Positions 19,833-29,838 of a stretch of DNA of 64,000 nt are shown piece after piece. Under the pieces are notes generated by a model. The model worked only from the letters and a program-made list of their open reading frames with translations. It did no database searches and was not told the DNA's origin. This stretch comes from Piezodorus guildinii (taxonomy: Eukaryota > Arthropoda > Insecta > Hemiptera > Pentatomidae), in NCBI GenBank assembly GCA_023052935.1, contig CM041298.1:54629813-54693812 (forward strand). The letters are read 5' to 3'. The stretch's first letter is position 1, and the number at the start of each line of letters is the position of its first letter. A program made the translations under genes and the position numbers.

Positions 19833-21317
19833 ATAAATGGACCGGACAATATTCCAGTAAAACTAATAAAATCCAGCCTCCCATCTCTCATACCGGCATT
19901 ATATCATATTTATAATTTCTCTCTGCAAAATTCCACTTTTCCTTCTTCCTGGAAAACCGCCCTCGTCCGACCACTAAATAAAGTTCCGAATCCTGCCTCA
20001 CCGCAAGATTTCCGTCCTATCTCTATTCTCTCCAACCTATCAAAACCGCTCGAACGCCTTGTACAAACCCAACTATCATATTTCCTTGAAGAAAACTCTC
20101 TCCTTAGTCCTCTCCAATCCGGGTTTCGACCTGGTTATTCTACCCAATCCGCTCTCCTTAAAATAACACAAGACCTCCAAAATGCCATTGATCATCAAAA
20201 ATTAACTATACTCATCCTCTTAGATTTCTCAAAGGCGTTTGACACGGTTGACCATAGTATCCTTCTTAACAAACTCCAAAATCTTCCAGTATCCAACAGT
20301 GCTTTACGCTGGTTTCAATCCTTTCTCTCCGATCGTTCTCAGTATGTAGTAGTGCCAGATCAACCTCCTTCCAGTACCCTACCTCTATCCTGTGGTGTCC
20401 CTCAGGGATCGTCTCTATCTCCTACCCTATTCGCTATCTACATTAATGACCTCCCTCTCCATATCAATCACTCTAAATACCACCTCTATGCTGATGATTT
20501 CCAAATATACCTCTCCTTCCCACCTTCCGACCTATTACTAGCTACAAAAAAATTACAAGAGGACATAAATCAAATAAGCCACTGGGCTGAAGTGAATAAG
20601 TTAAAATTAAATGTTGAAAAAACAAAAGCAATTGTAATAGGATCCCCTCACCTTCTGAAAACCGTTCCTCATATTCCAACCTTGTTCCTCAATAGTAATC
20701 CTATAAAGTTCCACCCTACTGTCCGAAATCTGGGAGTAACCTTCGATCAATGTCTATCCTTCAAAAATCATATTTCAGAAATCTCTCGACGTACCCTTTC
20801 AACCTTAAAGCGACTGTATTCCCTCCGTCACCTATTTCCGCTTGAAACCCGAATACTCCTCGTTACCTCCCTAATATTCCCCCACTTCGACTATTGCTGT
20901 ACGGTATATGGTGGTGTGTCTGGGGATCTCGAGGTAAAAATAAAACGCTTAATAAATTCCTTTGTTCGCTTCATCTTCGGGGTCCCTAGATACACCTCTG
21001 TATCCCAACTTTATGGAGAGTTGAAGTGGCTTAACCCTTCCAATCGTCGCAAGTATTTCCTTGCGTCATTCCTTTACCAAATTATCCAATCCCGCCGTCC
21101 ATCATATATTTTTGACCTCCTACAGTTCAAATCCTCTGTCCATTCCCGTTCTACACGCTCCAGGCCTTCGGATTTATACAGTACGGCCCACAGAACTGCA
21201 CATTTCGACAGATCCTTTCTCATTCGATCCTCCATCCTATGGAATTCTATCCCTTCCTCCATCCGTCACTCCAATTCTCTTTCTACCTTCAAAACCCGCA
21301 TATTTGATCACTTATAG
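19833..21317 (+). CDS. CR1-like LINE reverse transcriptase, 5'-truncated open frame
   Basis: About 494 codons without a stop (in-frame stop at 19830-19832, end at 21317). This is an RNA-directed DNA polymerase for target-primed retrotransposition. Motifs in order: SSWKTALVRPLNKV, DFRPISILSNLSKPLERLV, SGFRPGYST, LLDFSKAFDTVDHSILL (first Asp), CGVPQGSSLSPTLFAIYIND, LYADDFQIYL (YADD at 20487-20498), NVEKTKAIVIG, VRNLGVTFDQ, then FPHFDYCCTVYGG and SLWNSIPSSIR-like LWNSIPSSIRHSNSLSTFK. The endonuclease and ORF1 are missing, so the copy cannot move alone. It is the best preserved LINE here and related copies lie at 28920, 35925, 39955, 43320, 55568, 56770 and 58600. There is no start codon of its own; the first ATG is at 20352. 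Confidence 0.9.
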   Translation: MNGPDNIPVKLIKSSLPSLIPALYHIYNFSLQNSTFPSSWKTALVRPLNKVPNPASPQDFRPISILSNLSKPLERLVQTQLSYFLEENSLLSPLQSGFRPGYSTQSALLKITQDLQNAIDHQKLTILILLDFSKAFDTVDHSILLNKLQNLPVSNSALRWFQSFLSDRSQYVVVPDQPPSSTLPLSCGVPQGSSLSPTLFAIYINDLPLHINHSKYHLYADDFQIYLSFPPSDLLLATKKLQEDINQISHWAEVNKLKLNVEKTKAIVIGSPHLLKTVPHIPTLFLNSNPIKFHPTVRNLGVTFDQCLSFKNHISEISRRTLSTLKRLYSLRHLFPLETRILLVTSLIFPHFDYCCTVYGGVSGDLEVKIKRLINSFVRFIFGVPRYTSVSQLYGELKWLNPSNRRKYFLASFLYQIIQSRRPSYIFDLLQFKSSVHSRSTRSRPSDLYSTAHRTAHFDRSFLIRSSILWNSIPSSIRHSNSLSTFKTRIFDHL

Positions 21318-21552
21318 CACATCCAGGCTCAATAGAATTCTAAATAAGCTTTTTATTTATTTATTTTTTTATATATATATTTTTTTTCATCTCATTTAAA
21401 TATGTATATTTTATACCATTAATTATTAACTTGTTTATATTTAATTAATTTACTCTAAGACTCTAAAGCCCTTTTTTTTGTACATTTTGTATATTTGTTC
21501 TAAAGGGACATGTCCCAGAATAATAAAGAACTTATTTATTTATTTATTTATA
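21318..21552 (+). mobile_element. 3' UTR of the CR1-like LINE
   Basis: Contains TCTAAAGGGACATGTCCCAG then AATAATAAAG (polyadenylation-like), ending in a TATT(TA) repeat at about 21531-21552. GGGACATGTCCC is a perfect palindrome kept in the sister copy (TACATGTCCCAG near 29748). Confidence 0.7.
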
Positions 21553-22132
21553 AACAAAATTGTTAAAATTAAAATTAAACTTCCTATATCGTTGTAAAAT
21601 TTAATGGGCTTTAATATGATATAAGTTTCTAACTAAGATATTATGACAGGGCTTAAATGACGTATTTTCGTTTTTTCTTCCCCTAAAGTACGTTTAATTT
21701 TGTACATCCTGAAAGATTAACCATAACATCTTATAAACATTGACATATAAAGGCTTAATATACAAGTTGAACAAATTTGAATTACAACTAAATGATAAAA
21801 GATCAAAAATATGTTTAGTGTAATATTTGTTATTTTTTATCAATTAAGAACAGACATGTAATATACCGTTGAAAACAGAAAGATTGGAAAAAACATTATC
21901 TTATACACAAAGTTTTAAAAGATAATGTTAAGTGACGAACAGAGCATCAACATATCACTAATCATTGTATGTTAACAATTTAATATAGTTATATTATTTA
22001 ATCAAAATGATTGTATTATTTTTCCCATATTCTGGGACTTGAAACGTAAAATGTAGGGAATTTTTAGATTTTAGCAAATAAATTTGATGCTTGACCACTG
22101 TGTGCTCGCGAATGGTGTAAAAAAATTAATTA

Positions 22133-22745
22133 GTTTTTATATTTGTTTAAAATGTTTTTCCCGTAATCTCGGACCCCAAAAGCTCAATATGGATAAGTTT
22201 CAGAATTTTGTCTACCTAAATCGGTCATATTTTCCACCCTGCGGCGGATAAACAGATTTTTCAGGAATAGTTATTCGGATTCGGCGTATTTTGAAACGTG
22301 AGGCCTCTAATTTTGATGAAGGTAATTTGTTTTTATATTTGTTTAAAATGTTTTTCCCGTAATCTCGGACCCCAAAAGCTAAATATGGATAAGTTTCAGA
22401 ATTTTGTCTACCTAAATCGGTCATATTTTCCACTCTGCGGCGGATAAACAGATTTTTCAGGAATAGTTATTCGGACTCGACGTATTTTGAAACGCAAGGC
22501 CTCTAATTTTGATGAAGGTAATTTGTTTTTATATTTGTTTAAAATGTTTTTCCCGTAATCTCGGACCCCAAAAGCTAAATATTGACAAGTTTCAGAATTT
22601 TGTCTACCTAAATCGTTCATATTTTCCATTGTGCGGCGATTGGAATTCTGGAAAACAGATTTTTCAGGAATAGTTATTCGGATTCGACGTATTTTGAAAC
22701 ATAAGGCCTCTAATTTTAAGGAAGGTAATTTGTTTTTGTTCTTCA
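22133..22745. repeat. Tandem repeat, three units of ~196 bp
   Basis: GTTTAAAATGTTTTTCCCGT starts at 22145, 22341 and 22537, a constant 196-bp spacing. Each unit holds CGTAATCTCGGACCCCAAAA, GTCTACCTAAATCGGTCATA, GCGGCGGATAAACAGATTTT and GAAACG/AT(A)AGGCCTCTAATTTT. The third unit carries a ~16-bp insert (GATTGGAATTCTGG). The unit is related to the end of F2. Confidence 0.9.
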
Positions 22746-23880
22746 TTAGTTGATTACAAAGGTTTTAATGAAAATTATAAACCAAAAAAAAAAATTGGAA
22801 AATCAATTATGCTGTTAAACTTCATCGTGAAAGTATTCTTAACAATTGGCATATCTTACGATTCAAAATGAAAGTGAACCACCATTTTGGACTCGATTTT
22901 TATTATTAAAGGATACCAATTGATATATTTCAGTGGTTACTAGATTGCCACACTAAAAAGAACACTTGTATTATAGAAACTCTCTTCCCGACGCAAGAAT
23001 CGGTCCGAAATAGCATGGAGGGTGGGTAACGCAGGAAAAGTGCTAATTATACTATTTTGAAGGATACGCCCGATTTTTATATGTTAAGGATTTATATTAT
23101 TTTTTTTATTTATTATTTTTAAGGATATATTTAAATTATTTTTTTTATGAGTTAAAGTTTACTAGTATACGATTAAAAAAAAATGAGGGTGGATACATAT
23201 AATATAATATACACTCAATATATCCATAGGATCGATCATTTCTAATGATGTAAACTAACGTTTCGCAAACCTGTAAAAAGATTCTATTCGCGGACAGTTA
23301 TCTTATGATGAGTATTATGTAATGAAAACTCCATTCGACTTAGTAGAAATGGAAATGTGAAGAAACAAATCATTCCCTTACCGCGAAAATGGCAGATAAG
23401 GAAGAGGAGGGACCCAGAGGATGGATTAAGTTGGATTATATCGGACAGATATTTATGTAGATGGTGGTAGTTATAAATAGGAGTGTCCCTTTCTCCTTGG
23501 AAGAAGCCATTGAAGAGCGTTGCGAGAGTAGACCTGAAGGCCTTAGGCAGTGCAGATAGGAACCTTTGGCTCCAAGCCCATCCTTAGCCTCGATAATATC
23601 TGCATAATAACAGGGCTCTGGGGAGATAGCCTCTCCACCGTCCGCCTCATCCACTGTGTCAATAGATAGGGAGGTCTCGAGCCAGCCAATAAAACTCAAT
23701 CTAATAACTCCTTATCTACCTGAGCTCGCATCTACGCGCTCTGCAACTCCCTCATGCTTCTTCTCATTTGTTCTACATGTGAAAATAGAAAAAATCTAGG
23801 CACATAGACTATAAGAATAATAGCAGTTTATGCATAACGGCCTGGAATAATACAAGGTGGGTTAAACAAAATTTCTATAT
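22746..23880. other. Unassigned stretch with one ORF-bearing GC-richer segment
   Basis: 23400-23760 is GC-richer; the minus strand there is open for 87 codons (23699-23436: MSFIGWLETSLSIDTVDEAD ...). I recognise no family and see no splice or repeat context, so I do not call a gene. The rest is AT-rich. Confidence 0.35.
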
Positions 23881-24245
23881 TAGCTCATTATTTTCAATAA
23901 TGAACCTCTGCAAACCTAAAAAAAAAAACCCCTCTCAAGATACATAGAATCCGAATATCGAATAAAAAAATCCGAAACAGTACAAAAACTTCTGAATCGA
24001 TTTTTTGGGATATTTGGCACAAAATACCAGGGATCTGACGATAATCCTAATACCTCGATTTTACTATTATCCGTTTATTTTTTAAATGACAGCCAATCAG
24101 GTCTAATGGGAGGTACTTAAACGCCTTTTGAACTTTTCCCTACAAAGGCTTATTAAAATTTCCTTGAGTAATACAATAATTATTCAATAACGAATTTAGA
24201 ACTCTCAGTGTCCTCAATACATAACAATACTTCATAGCCTCGCAT
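23880..24245 (+). repeat. Dispersed repeat fragments (F2-end-like and F3-end-like)
   Basis: 23880-24090 resembles 59395-59640 (TTTTCAATAATGAACCT, AAGATAC.TA.AATCCGAATA, TTTGGCACAAAATA, ACGATAATCCTAATACCT). 24090-24245 matches the end of F3 (GGGAGGTACTTAAACGCCTT, CTCTCAGTGTCCTCAATACA). Confidence 0.5.
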
Positions 24246-24491
24246 TCGACACGAACCGAAATCGCAACTTTATAGGATAAAATTAACGAGATATGAACAT
24301 TGGAAATATCAGGTAATTCTGAAATTCTATGAAATCCAACATTATTCCAATTAGGACTGCATCAATGCACCTGATTAGGAAATAGGATATTGCAATGAAT
24401 CTCTACCAGAGATATACATATATATATACTCGTATATATCTCTAAATTTATTTTCAGAAATTTGTTTTCGGGTTGGAAGAGTATAAACAAA

Positions 24492-24492
<1 letters not shown>

Positions 24493-24543
<51 letters not shown>
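24493..24543. repeat. (TA)n microsatellite
   Basis: About 50 bp of TA. Confidence 0.95.
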
Positions 24544-24546
<3 letters not shown>

Positions 24547-24644
24547 CTTTTATAGTTATTTATCATAAATCTATTCTTTTTATGTTTATACATTTCTTAC
24601 TACTTATATACGAAATGGCCAGTTGGCTCTGCATACGATTTTAT

Positions 24645-24790
24645 TAGAAAATTAGAGATTTCAACCAGGTAATTTCATCATTCGAAGCTTAGTGTTACGG
24701 CCTTGAAGAAAATGAAAATAAACAAAATCTGGTGCGCAAATCACACAACAAAGGTATCATCACATTCATTTTTCCCTTTTATATATAGAG
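24645..24790 (-). repeat. F1 right-end fragment
   Basis: Plus-strand text AAAATCTGGTGCGCAAATCA followed by CACAACAAAGG is the inverse of the F1 right terminus. The rest of the copy is not evident. Confidence 0.45.
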
Positions 24791-24799
24791 CTTTCAAAT

Positions 24800-24800
<1 letters not shown>

Positions 24801-24849
<49 letters not shown>
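24801..24849. repeat. (TA)n microsatellite
   Basis: About 48 bp of TA, directly beside a LINE 3' end. Confidence 0.95.
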
Positions 24850-24852
<3 letters not shown>

Positions 24853-24854
<2 letters not shown>

Positions 24855-24945
24855 TTTTTAAATATATTTATTGGTATTTACAACTGTATAATAAAATACA
24901 TTTAGTAAATGTGATACAAGATATGTTGACATGAAAATAATATAT
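24853..24945 (-). mobile_element. Jockey-like LINE, extreme 3' end
   Basis: TATTTATTGGTATTTACAAC, TGTATAATAAAATACATTTA matches the 3' UTR end of the 10983 family. Nothing more of the element is present. Confidence 0.5.
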
Positions 24946-25139
24946 TATACATATATTTAACTGCAATACTTCCTATAAGAAATTTGTTTTCTTTCGTTGA
25001 GGACGATTTATTTTCAACCAAGCCTTATTGCACATCTAGGAAAACCTCCAAAAAAACTTTTAAGCTTCACAACTATAGCTATTTTTTTAGATACTACGAT
25101 GACCAGAAAAATTAGTGAAATGGTAATTTCATTTATAAA

Positions 25140-25344
25140 AACGCTGCGAATTATTACGCCATGATATATTATTTCCAAATCAATATATTAGGGTATAACA
25201 GTTTTTATAGCTGTGTACTGGCAATTAACTAATATGAAAGCGATGAATTAATCGAAGGAAGATGACCATCACCACAGCTAATTTCTTAACAGATTTTAAT
25301 GTTGTTTTTTTTTAGGAAATTTAATTTTTGGTATTCATGAATTC
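25140..25344 (+). repeat. F2 repeat, copy 2, interrupted
   Basis: AAACGCTGCGAATTATTACG, TATTATTTCCAAATCAATAT, TTAGGGTATAACAG, GGCAATTAACTAATATGAAA. It is cut by the LINE insertion that starts at 25345. Confidence 0.6.
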
Positions 25345-25374
25345 TTCTTCTTCTTTATCTTCCTCTTCGAGCCA

Positions 25375-26940
25375 TTATTGGCGTAGAGGGGCCTCGATCC
25401 AGCGCTGCCAGTTTTCCCGGTCTCCGCTGAGTCGTTTCATTTCTACAAGGGTCTTGCCCCTGTTACTCCCAATCCTCTGGACCATATCCTGATAGGAAAT
25501 TCTAGGTCGGCCACGTGGTCTTCTTCCTGTAGGTCTTGCTTCCAGTGTCCTTCTGGGTTCCCTTATTTCGTCCATGCGGCAGACATGACCAAACCATTTT
25601 AATTGCCTGTTTTCCATTATCGTCTTCAATGGTGGTACCTCGAGTTGCTCTCTGATTCTATTGTTCCGGACACAATCTCGCCTTGTCTTTCCCGCTGCTC
25701 TACGTAAAAATTTCATTTCAGCAGCAGTGATTCGGCTGATATGTTTGTCGAGCATCACCCAACTCTCGCCTCCATATGTAAGCACTGGTAGGTAAATGGC
25801 TTTATAGATGTGCATCTTAACATCTCGCCCTACTTCACGGTGTCCTATTATACTATTGTTAATCTGGTAGTACACCTGGTTCGCTTTATTGATCCTATTT
25901 CCAATCTCTTGGTCAATTCTGCCAGACCTGTCTATAATGGTTCCCAGGTAATTGAATTCATTTACCACTTCTAGGGTCTTCCCATTGCATACCATTTCAA
26001 CATTTTCTTCTTCATTCCGTGAGAGAACCAGAATCTTACTTTTGGAGTCGTTGATTGACATTCCCTTACGCAATAGTTCTGCCTCCCATTCCACCAGAGC
26101 TTGTTGCAGCTTTTCTTTTGTGTCCGCTAATAGAACAATGTCATCGGCATATAGGAGGCATTTCACCAGAACTGTCTGCATCTTCCATTTTCCTATTTCA
26201 GTCCATGCCGTTCTTCCTTGCAGACTTTATGGATCTCGTCCATCAGAATCAAGAATAGGAGAGGGCTAAGACTGTCCCCCTGTCTGACTCCTCTATCAAG
26301 AGGAAACATGAAATGATTTGGATTCTCTACCATTGATTCTGACGACTCCCTTTGCATTTCTGTATGTTGATTGGATTGCCTGCATCAAATCTGATGGTAC
26401 ATTCTTTGCAGCAAGAGCATTCCATATTTCATATCTAGGCACAGAATCGAACGCAGCTTTGAGATCCAGGAAAGCCACATAGATACTTTTATTTCTGTCC
26501 CAAACCTTTTCAGAAATGTTTCTAAGCACAAAAATATGGTCCTGGTTCTGTCTTCTCGGGCGGAAGCCCGCCTGCTCCTCTTCGAGTTGATTTTCCACAA
26601 TACTTCTCATCTTCTCTCGAGGATAGAGGTGTACATTTTATAGGCTACGGACAGCAAGCTAATTGGTCTATAATTCTCACATACGGTTGAGGAGCCTTTC
26701 TTATGTATGGGGACTATAGCGCTATATTCCCAATCTAAAGGGATTATCTTGTTATCCCATACAGTTTGGAACAGTCCTTGGAGTGCTTTTTTGAGCTCTT
26801 CACCACCAAATTTCAGGAATTCAGGTGAAATTCCATCTCTCCCCGCTGCTTTATTTGTTTTTATCTTTTCGAGAGCATATTCCACCTCTTCTTCTTCTAT
26901 AGGCTCTAGATTCTCCTGTGAGGAGGTGTAGAGGAACAAT
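25375..26940 (-). pseudogene. RTE-like reverse transcriptase, frameshifted
   Basis: From 26940 down: VEYALEKIKTNKAAGRDGIS, ENYRPISLLSVAYKMYTSIL; after a shift, EEEQAGFRPRRQNQDHIF and VAFLDLKAAFDSVPR (catalytic Asp); then GVRQGDSLSPLLFLILMDEI; after another shift, LLYADDIVLLADTKEKLQQA (YADD), NDSKSKILVLS, FNYLGTIIDRSGRIDQEI, YLPVLTYGGESWVM, LKWFGHVCRMDEIREPRR, TGRRPRGRPRISYQDM. The last 268 codons (26181-25375) are open. Order and motifs are complete from fingers to C-terminus. It would copy its own RNA at a nicked target, but lacks the endonuclease and has two frame breaks. Confidence 0.85.
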
Positions 26941-26944
26941 GGAG

Positions 26945-27404
26945 CAATATAAAGACATGCATATTGAATGTCGCTAAAGAGGTCTGTGGCATTAAAAAGG
27001 TCGGTGGCAGAAAAAAGCATACCAAATGGTGGAGTGATACCATTAGGGAAATAGTTAAGGGGAAAAAATTAGCATGGAAAGCATATCTCCGAGATAAAAT
27101 ACATGCTAACCTAATTGAATATCGCCGTCTAAGAAATGAGGCTAAAACAGCAATACGTTCAGCGAAAAGGCAAACTTGGGAGGAGTTCGGCAAAAGTCTT
27201 GATGGAAACCACCGAGAAAATTCCAAACGGTTTTGGCAGACAATAAAGTCCCTGAAAGGAAAACACAAAAAGCCAATTCGGAATATAAAGGATGAAAGTG
27301 GCAACGTAATGACTGCCCCAGATGACATCTTAGAACGTTGGAGGCGTCACTACCAAGATCTCTTCTCTGAAGAATATGGTACACCAGAGCTGCATGCACA
27401 ACCT
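26945..27404 (+). pseudogene. Inverted pre-RT segment of the same LINE
   Basis: Open for 152 codons: GGRKKHTKWWSDTIREIVKG, KAYLRDKIHANLIEYRRLRN, GKSLDGNHRENSKRFWQTIK, DDILERWRRHYQDLFSEEYG. The WW(S/N) and ..RRH(Y/F)..L.. phrases are typical of the linker between endonuclease and RT in RTE-type LINEs, so in an intact element this would lie just upstream of the minus-strand RT. The final codons (VFMNS) come from the target duplication. Confidence 0.8.
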
Positions 27405-27418
27405 GTATTCATGAATTC

Positions 27419-28150
27419 GTAACTTCGTATATGCCAGTAAAAAAAGTATATATTTTTTTTAATAATTATTCTTGGTGTGCAAATTTTAATTGAATTATCA
27501 AATTTGTTTTTTTAATTTCTATTCTAAAATGTTACACAAATTGAAAATTAATAAGAGTTATTTCAAAATTAACTAACAATGTCACAGTTATTAATTAAAA
27601 TAATTAATATTCTAAAATTATTTGGTTTTACATTTCTGAATTATCATTATCTGTTTTTCCAAGCTTTGTCACTCATATAAAAAATTAAAAAACAAAACAA
27701 TAAAAAGTAGTAATTAAGTTAAAGAAATCATATCTGAGCAGGGAATTGCTTAGATCTTTGTCCATAAATGGATTGTTATTAAATAGTGTGAAAATTCCTA
27801 ATTATATTTTATTATTTTTTAATATTAAAAAAAATTCAAAATGCAATATCTCTGCTATTTCCTAACCGATTTAAAATTTATTTCATTGTTTTTGTTTTTG
27901 TTTTTTTTATTGGAAATTTAATTATATATCCGAGCTAGCGAAATCACATATTTTATAAGTTGAGGCTTCATTTTCTGTGATTTTTTTTTTAACCGATTTC
28001 AGTGAGTTTTTCTTAATAAAAATTAGCAAACTAACTTCTCCAGCATTTATTCTCAACGATCCATTGTAACTATATCGTTTTAAGTTTATTCCCCTCATAC
28101 GAGACTTAAACAACAAGAAACTTCCCGTAGATGCAGATTACTTAAAAAAC
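27419..28150. other. AT-rich stretch, part F2-like
   Basis: 27835-27925 (AAAATGCAATATCTCTGCTA, TTTCCTAACCGATTTAAAAT) resembles the middle of F2. Otherwise nothing recognised. Confidence 0.35.
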
Positions 28151-28154
28151 GTTC

Positions 28155-28535
28155 AAAAATTCCAATTTTTTACAAAAAGCTCATTTATGTTACCATCATC
28201 AGACCCATCTGGACATATAGAATCGAGCTTGGAGGCTCTACAAAACCATCTAATTCTTCTCGCATTCAATCCTAAATCCTTCGCAAAATCCTAAATGCTC
28301 CTTATTTCGTTCCGAATAAAATCATCCATAATGACCTAAATATCCCATTTGTCACAGAACTTCCCCAAAACAGATATGCTTCTTTTAATTCCTAACTCTC
28401 GACTGGTTAGTTCTTCACTTGACATTTTCAAGCCCATAGTTGTAAATTAGCCCATTTAATTTGTATTATTACTTATTGTATTATTTTAAGTACAGTTGTA
28501 AATATCAATAAAGTATGATAAAAGTTATTTCATGT
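28155..28535 (+). mobile_element. Jockey-like LINE 3' end
   Basis: Plus-strand AAAGCTCATTTATGTTACCA, TCATCAGACCCATCTGGACA, TCTAATTCTTCTCGCATTCA correspond to the RLIYMTIIRPIW..SSRIE region at 11176-11439. It has an internal deletion, then the 3' UTR TTGTAAATATCAATAAAGTA. Stops interrupt the frame. Confidence 0.7.
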
Positions 28536-28539
28536 TGTG

Positions 28540-28915
28540 ATGTGCACACCAGATTTTTCAATTTATGATTAATTATATTAAGCCTTATAAGGTAGAATGT
28601 ACCTGAAAAGTATAGTCACGGGAAATAAAACTCATGGCTTTGGGAAATGAGAGATGCTGTTGGCTAATACATCCCTCAAGCCGGGTGCTCCCTCATATCT
28701 CAAAGCTCCTCCCCTGCGTTTTCCCTAATATATGATCTTTCTTATTTTACTAAATCACCTTCCCAGTTGCTAGGCCTCCCTTTCCTAATCCCTTAAACAT
28801 ATCACATAATACCTCTTCATCATTTTACATTTAAGACAGTATAATGGTTAAAATCGCAATGAACAAGTGACTTGTTACTTCACTAACAGTGTAACTGGAT
28901 TTAACTCTAACAATT
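28540..28915. other. Unassigned stretch
   Basis: GATGTGCACACCAGATTTTT at 28548 looks like an F1 right terminus. 28610-28760 is GC-richer and repeat-free. No gene. Confidence 0.35.
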
Positions 28916-28919
28916 GTTA

Positions 28920-29785
28920 TTACATCCTATTGGATTCCTTCACCTCCTGAAAACTGTTCCTCATATCGCAACCCTGTTCCTCAATAGTAATCCTATAAAG
29001 TTCCACCCTACTGTCCGAAATCTGGGAGTAACCTTCGATCAAATTCTATCCTTCAAAAATCATATTTTCGAAATCTCTCGTCGTACCTTTTCAACCTTAA
29101 AGCGACTGTACCTCCGTCACCTATTCCCGCATGAAACCCGAAAACTCCTCGTTACTTCACTAATATTTCCCCACTTCGGCTATTGCTGTACGGTATACGG
29201 TGGTGTGTCTGGGGATCTCGAGGTAAAAATAAAACGCTTAATTAATTCCTTTGTTCGCTTCATCTACGGGGTTCCTAGATACCTCTGTATCCCAATTTTA
29301 TGGCGAGTTGAAGTGGCTTAACCCTTCCAATCGTCGCAAGTATTTCCTTGCGTCATTCCTTTACTAAGTTATCCAATCCCGCCATCCATCATAGATTTTT
29401 GACCTCCTTCAGTTCAAATCCTCTGTCCATCCCCGTTGTACACGCTCCAGGCCTTCGGATTTATACAGTACGGCCCACAGAACTGCACATTTCGACAGGT
29501 CCTTTCTCATTCGATCCTCAATCCTATGGAATTCTAACCCTCCTTCCATCCGTCACTCCAATTCTCTTTCTACCTTCAAATCCCGCATATTTGATCACTT
29601 ATTGAATATCCAGGCTCAATAGAATTGTATTGTATTTAAATATGTCTATTTTATACCATTGATTATTTACTTGTTTATATATTTTTAACTTACTCTAAGA
29701 CTCTGGAGCCCTTTTTTGTACTTTCTGTATATTTTATTCTAAAGGTACATGTCCCAGAATAATAAAGATTTTTTTATTATTATTA
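28920..29785 (+). mobile_element. CR1-like LINE, second close copy
   Basis: Starts at GGATTCCTTCACCTCCTGAA, matching 20641 onward of the better copy with few differences, and runs through the C-terminal region (TVRNLGVTFDQILSFKNHIF) to a 3' UTR ending GTACATGTCCCAGAATAATA. Small deletions break the frame at about 29283 and a stop at about 29366 interrupts it. The similarity to 19833-21552 suggests both inserted relatively recently. Confidence 0.85.
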
Positions 29786-29838
29786 ACAGAACCTTGCAAG
29801 CTGGAATAATATATGACTTAAATGCTTGAAAAAAATCA

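Larger units (their letters stand above)
19088..22015 (+). repeat. F1 repeat, copy F, interrupted by LINEs
   Basis: F1 left part 19088-19432 (GCGATCGTGAAAATTTTC, ACACGCTATAGGGTCCCCTG) and right part 21553-22015. Between them are two LINE pieces. A ~56-bp F1 stretch (AAACTTCCTATATCGTTG to GATATAAGTTT) is present on both sides, at 19373-19428 and 21579-21634. Confidence 0.65.
25331..27418 (-). mobile_element. RTE-like LINE, 5'-inverted, with 14-bp target duplication
   Basis: The element body is 25345-27404. GTATTCATGAATTC stands at both ends (25331-25344 and 27405-27418). The minus-strand 3' end has a GAA-type tail next to the left duplication. The minus strand (26940 to 25375) carries the RT and C-terminus; the plus strand (26945-27404) carries the segment that should precede the RT. 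The two starts abut at about 26940. Both outer ends share one duplication, so this is a single insertion event, best explained by twin priming. Frameshifts at about 26607 and 26320 show it is dead. Confidence 0.9.

Noticed and set aside
21061..21399. 112-codon frame
   Set aside because: Alternate frame of the CR1-like RT end.
22133..22745. CRISPR-like array
   Set aside because: The repeated unit is the whole 196 bp with no unique spacers, and the DNA is eukaryotic.
22212..22746. Minus-strand repeat protein (73 and 112 codons)
   Set aside because: The frame repeats because the DNA is a tandem repeat; unit length 196 is not a multiple of 3, so the frame cannot continue through units.
24375..24647. 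Tyr-Ile repeat frames on both strands
   Set aside because: Translation of a (TA)n tract.
25952..26269. Plus-strand frame of 105 codons
   Set aside because: Antisense shadow of the RTE-like RT.
26906..27399. Minus-strand frames of 140 and 85 codons
   Set aside because: Antisense shadows of the inverted pre-RT segment.
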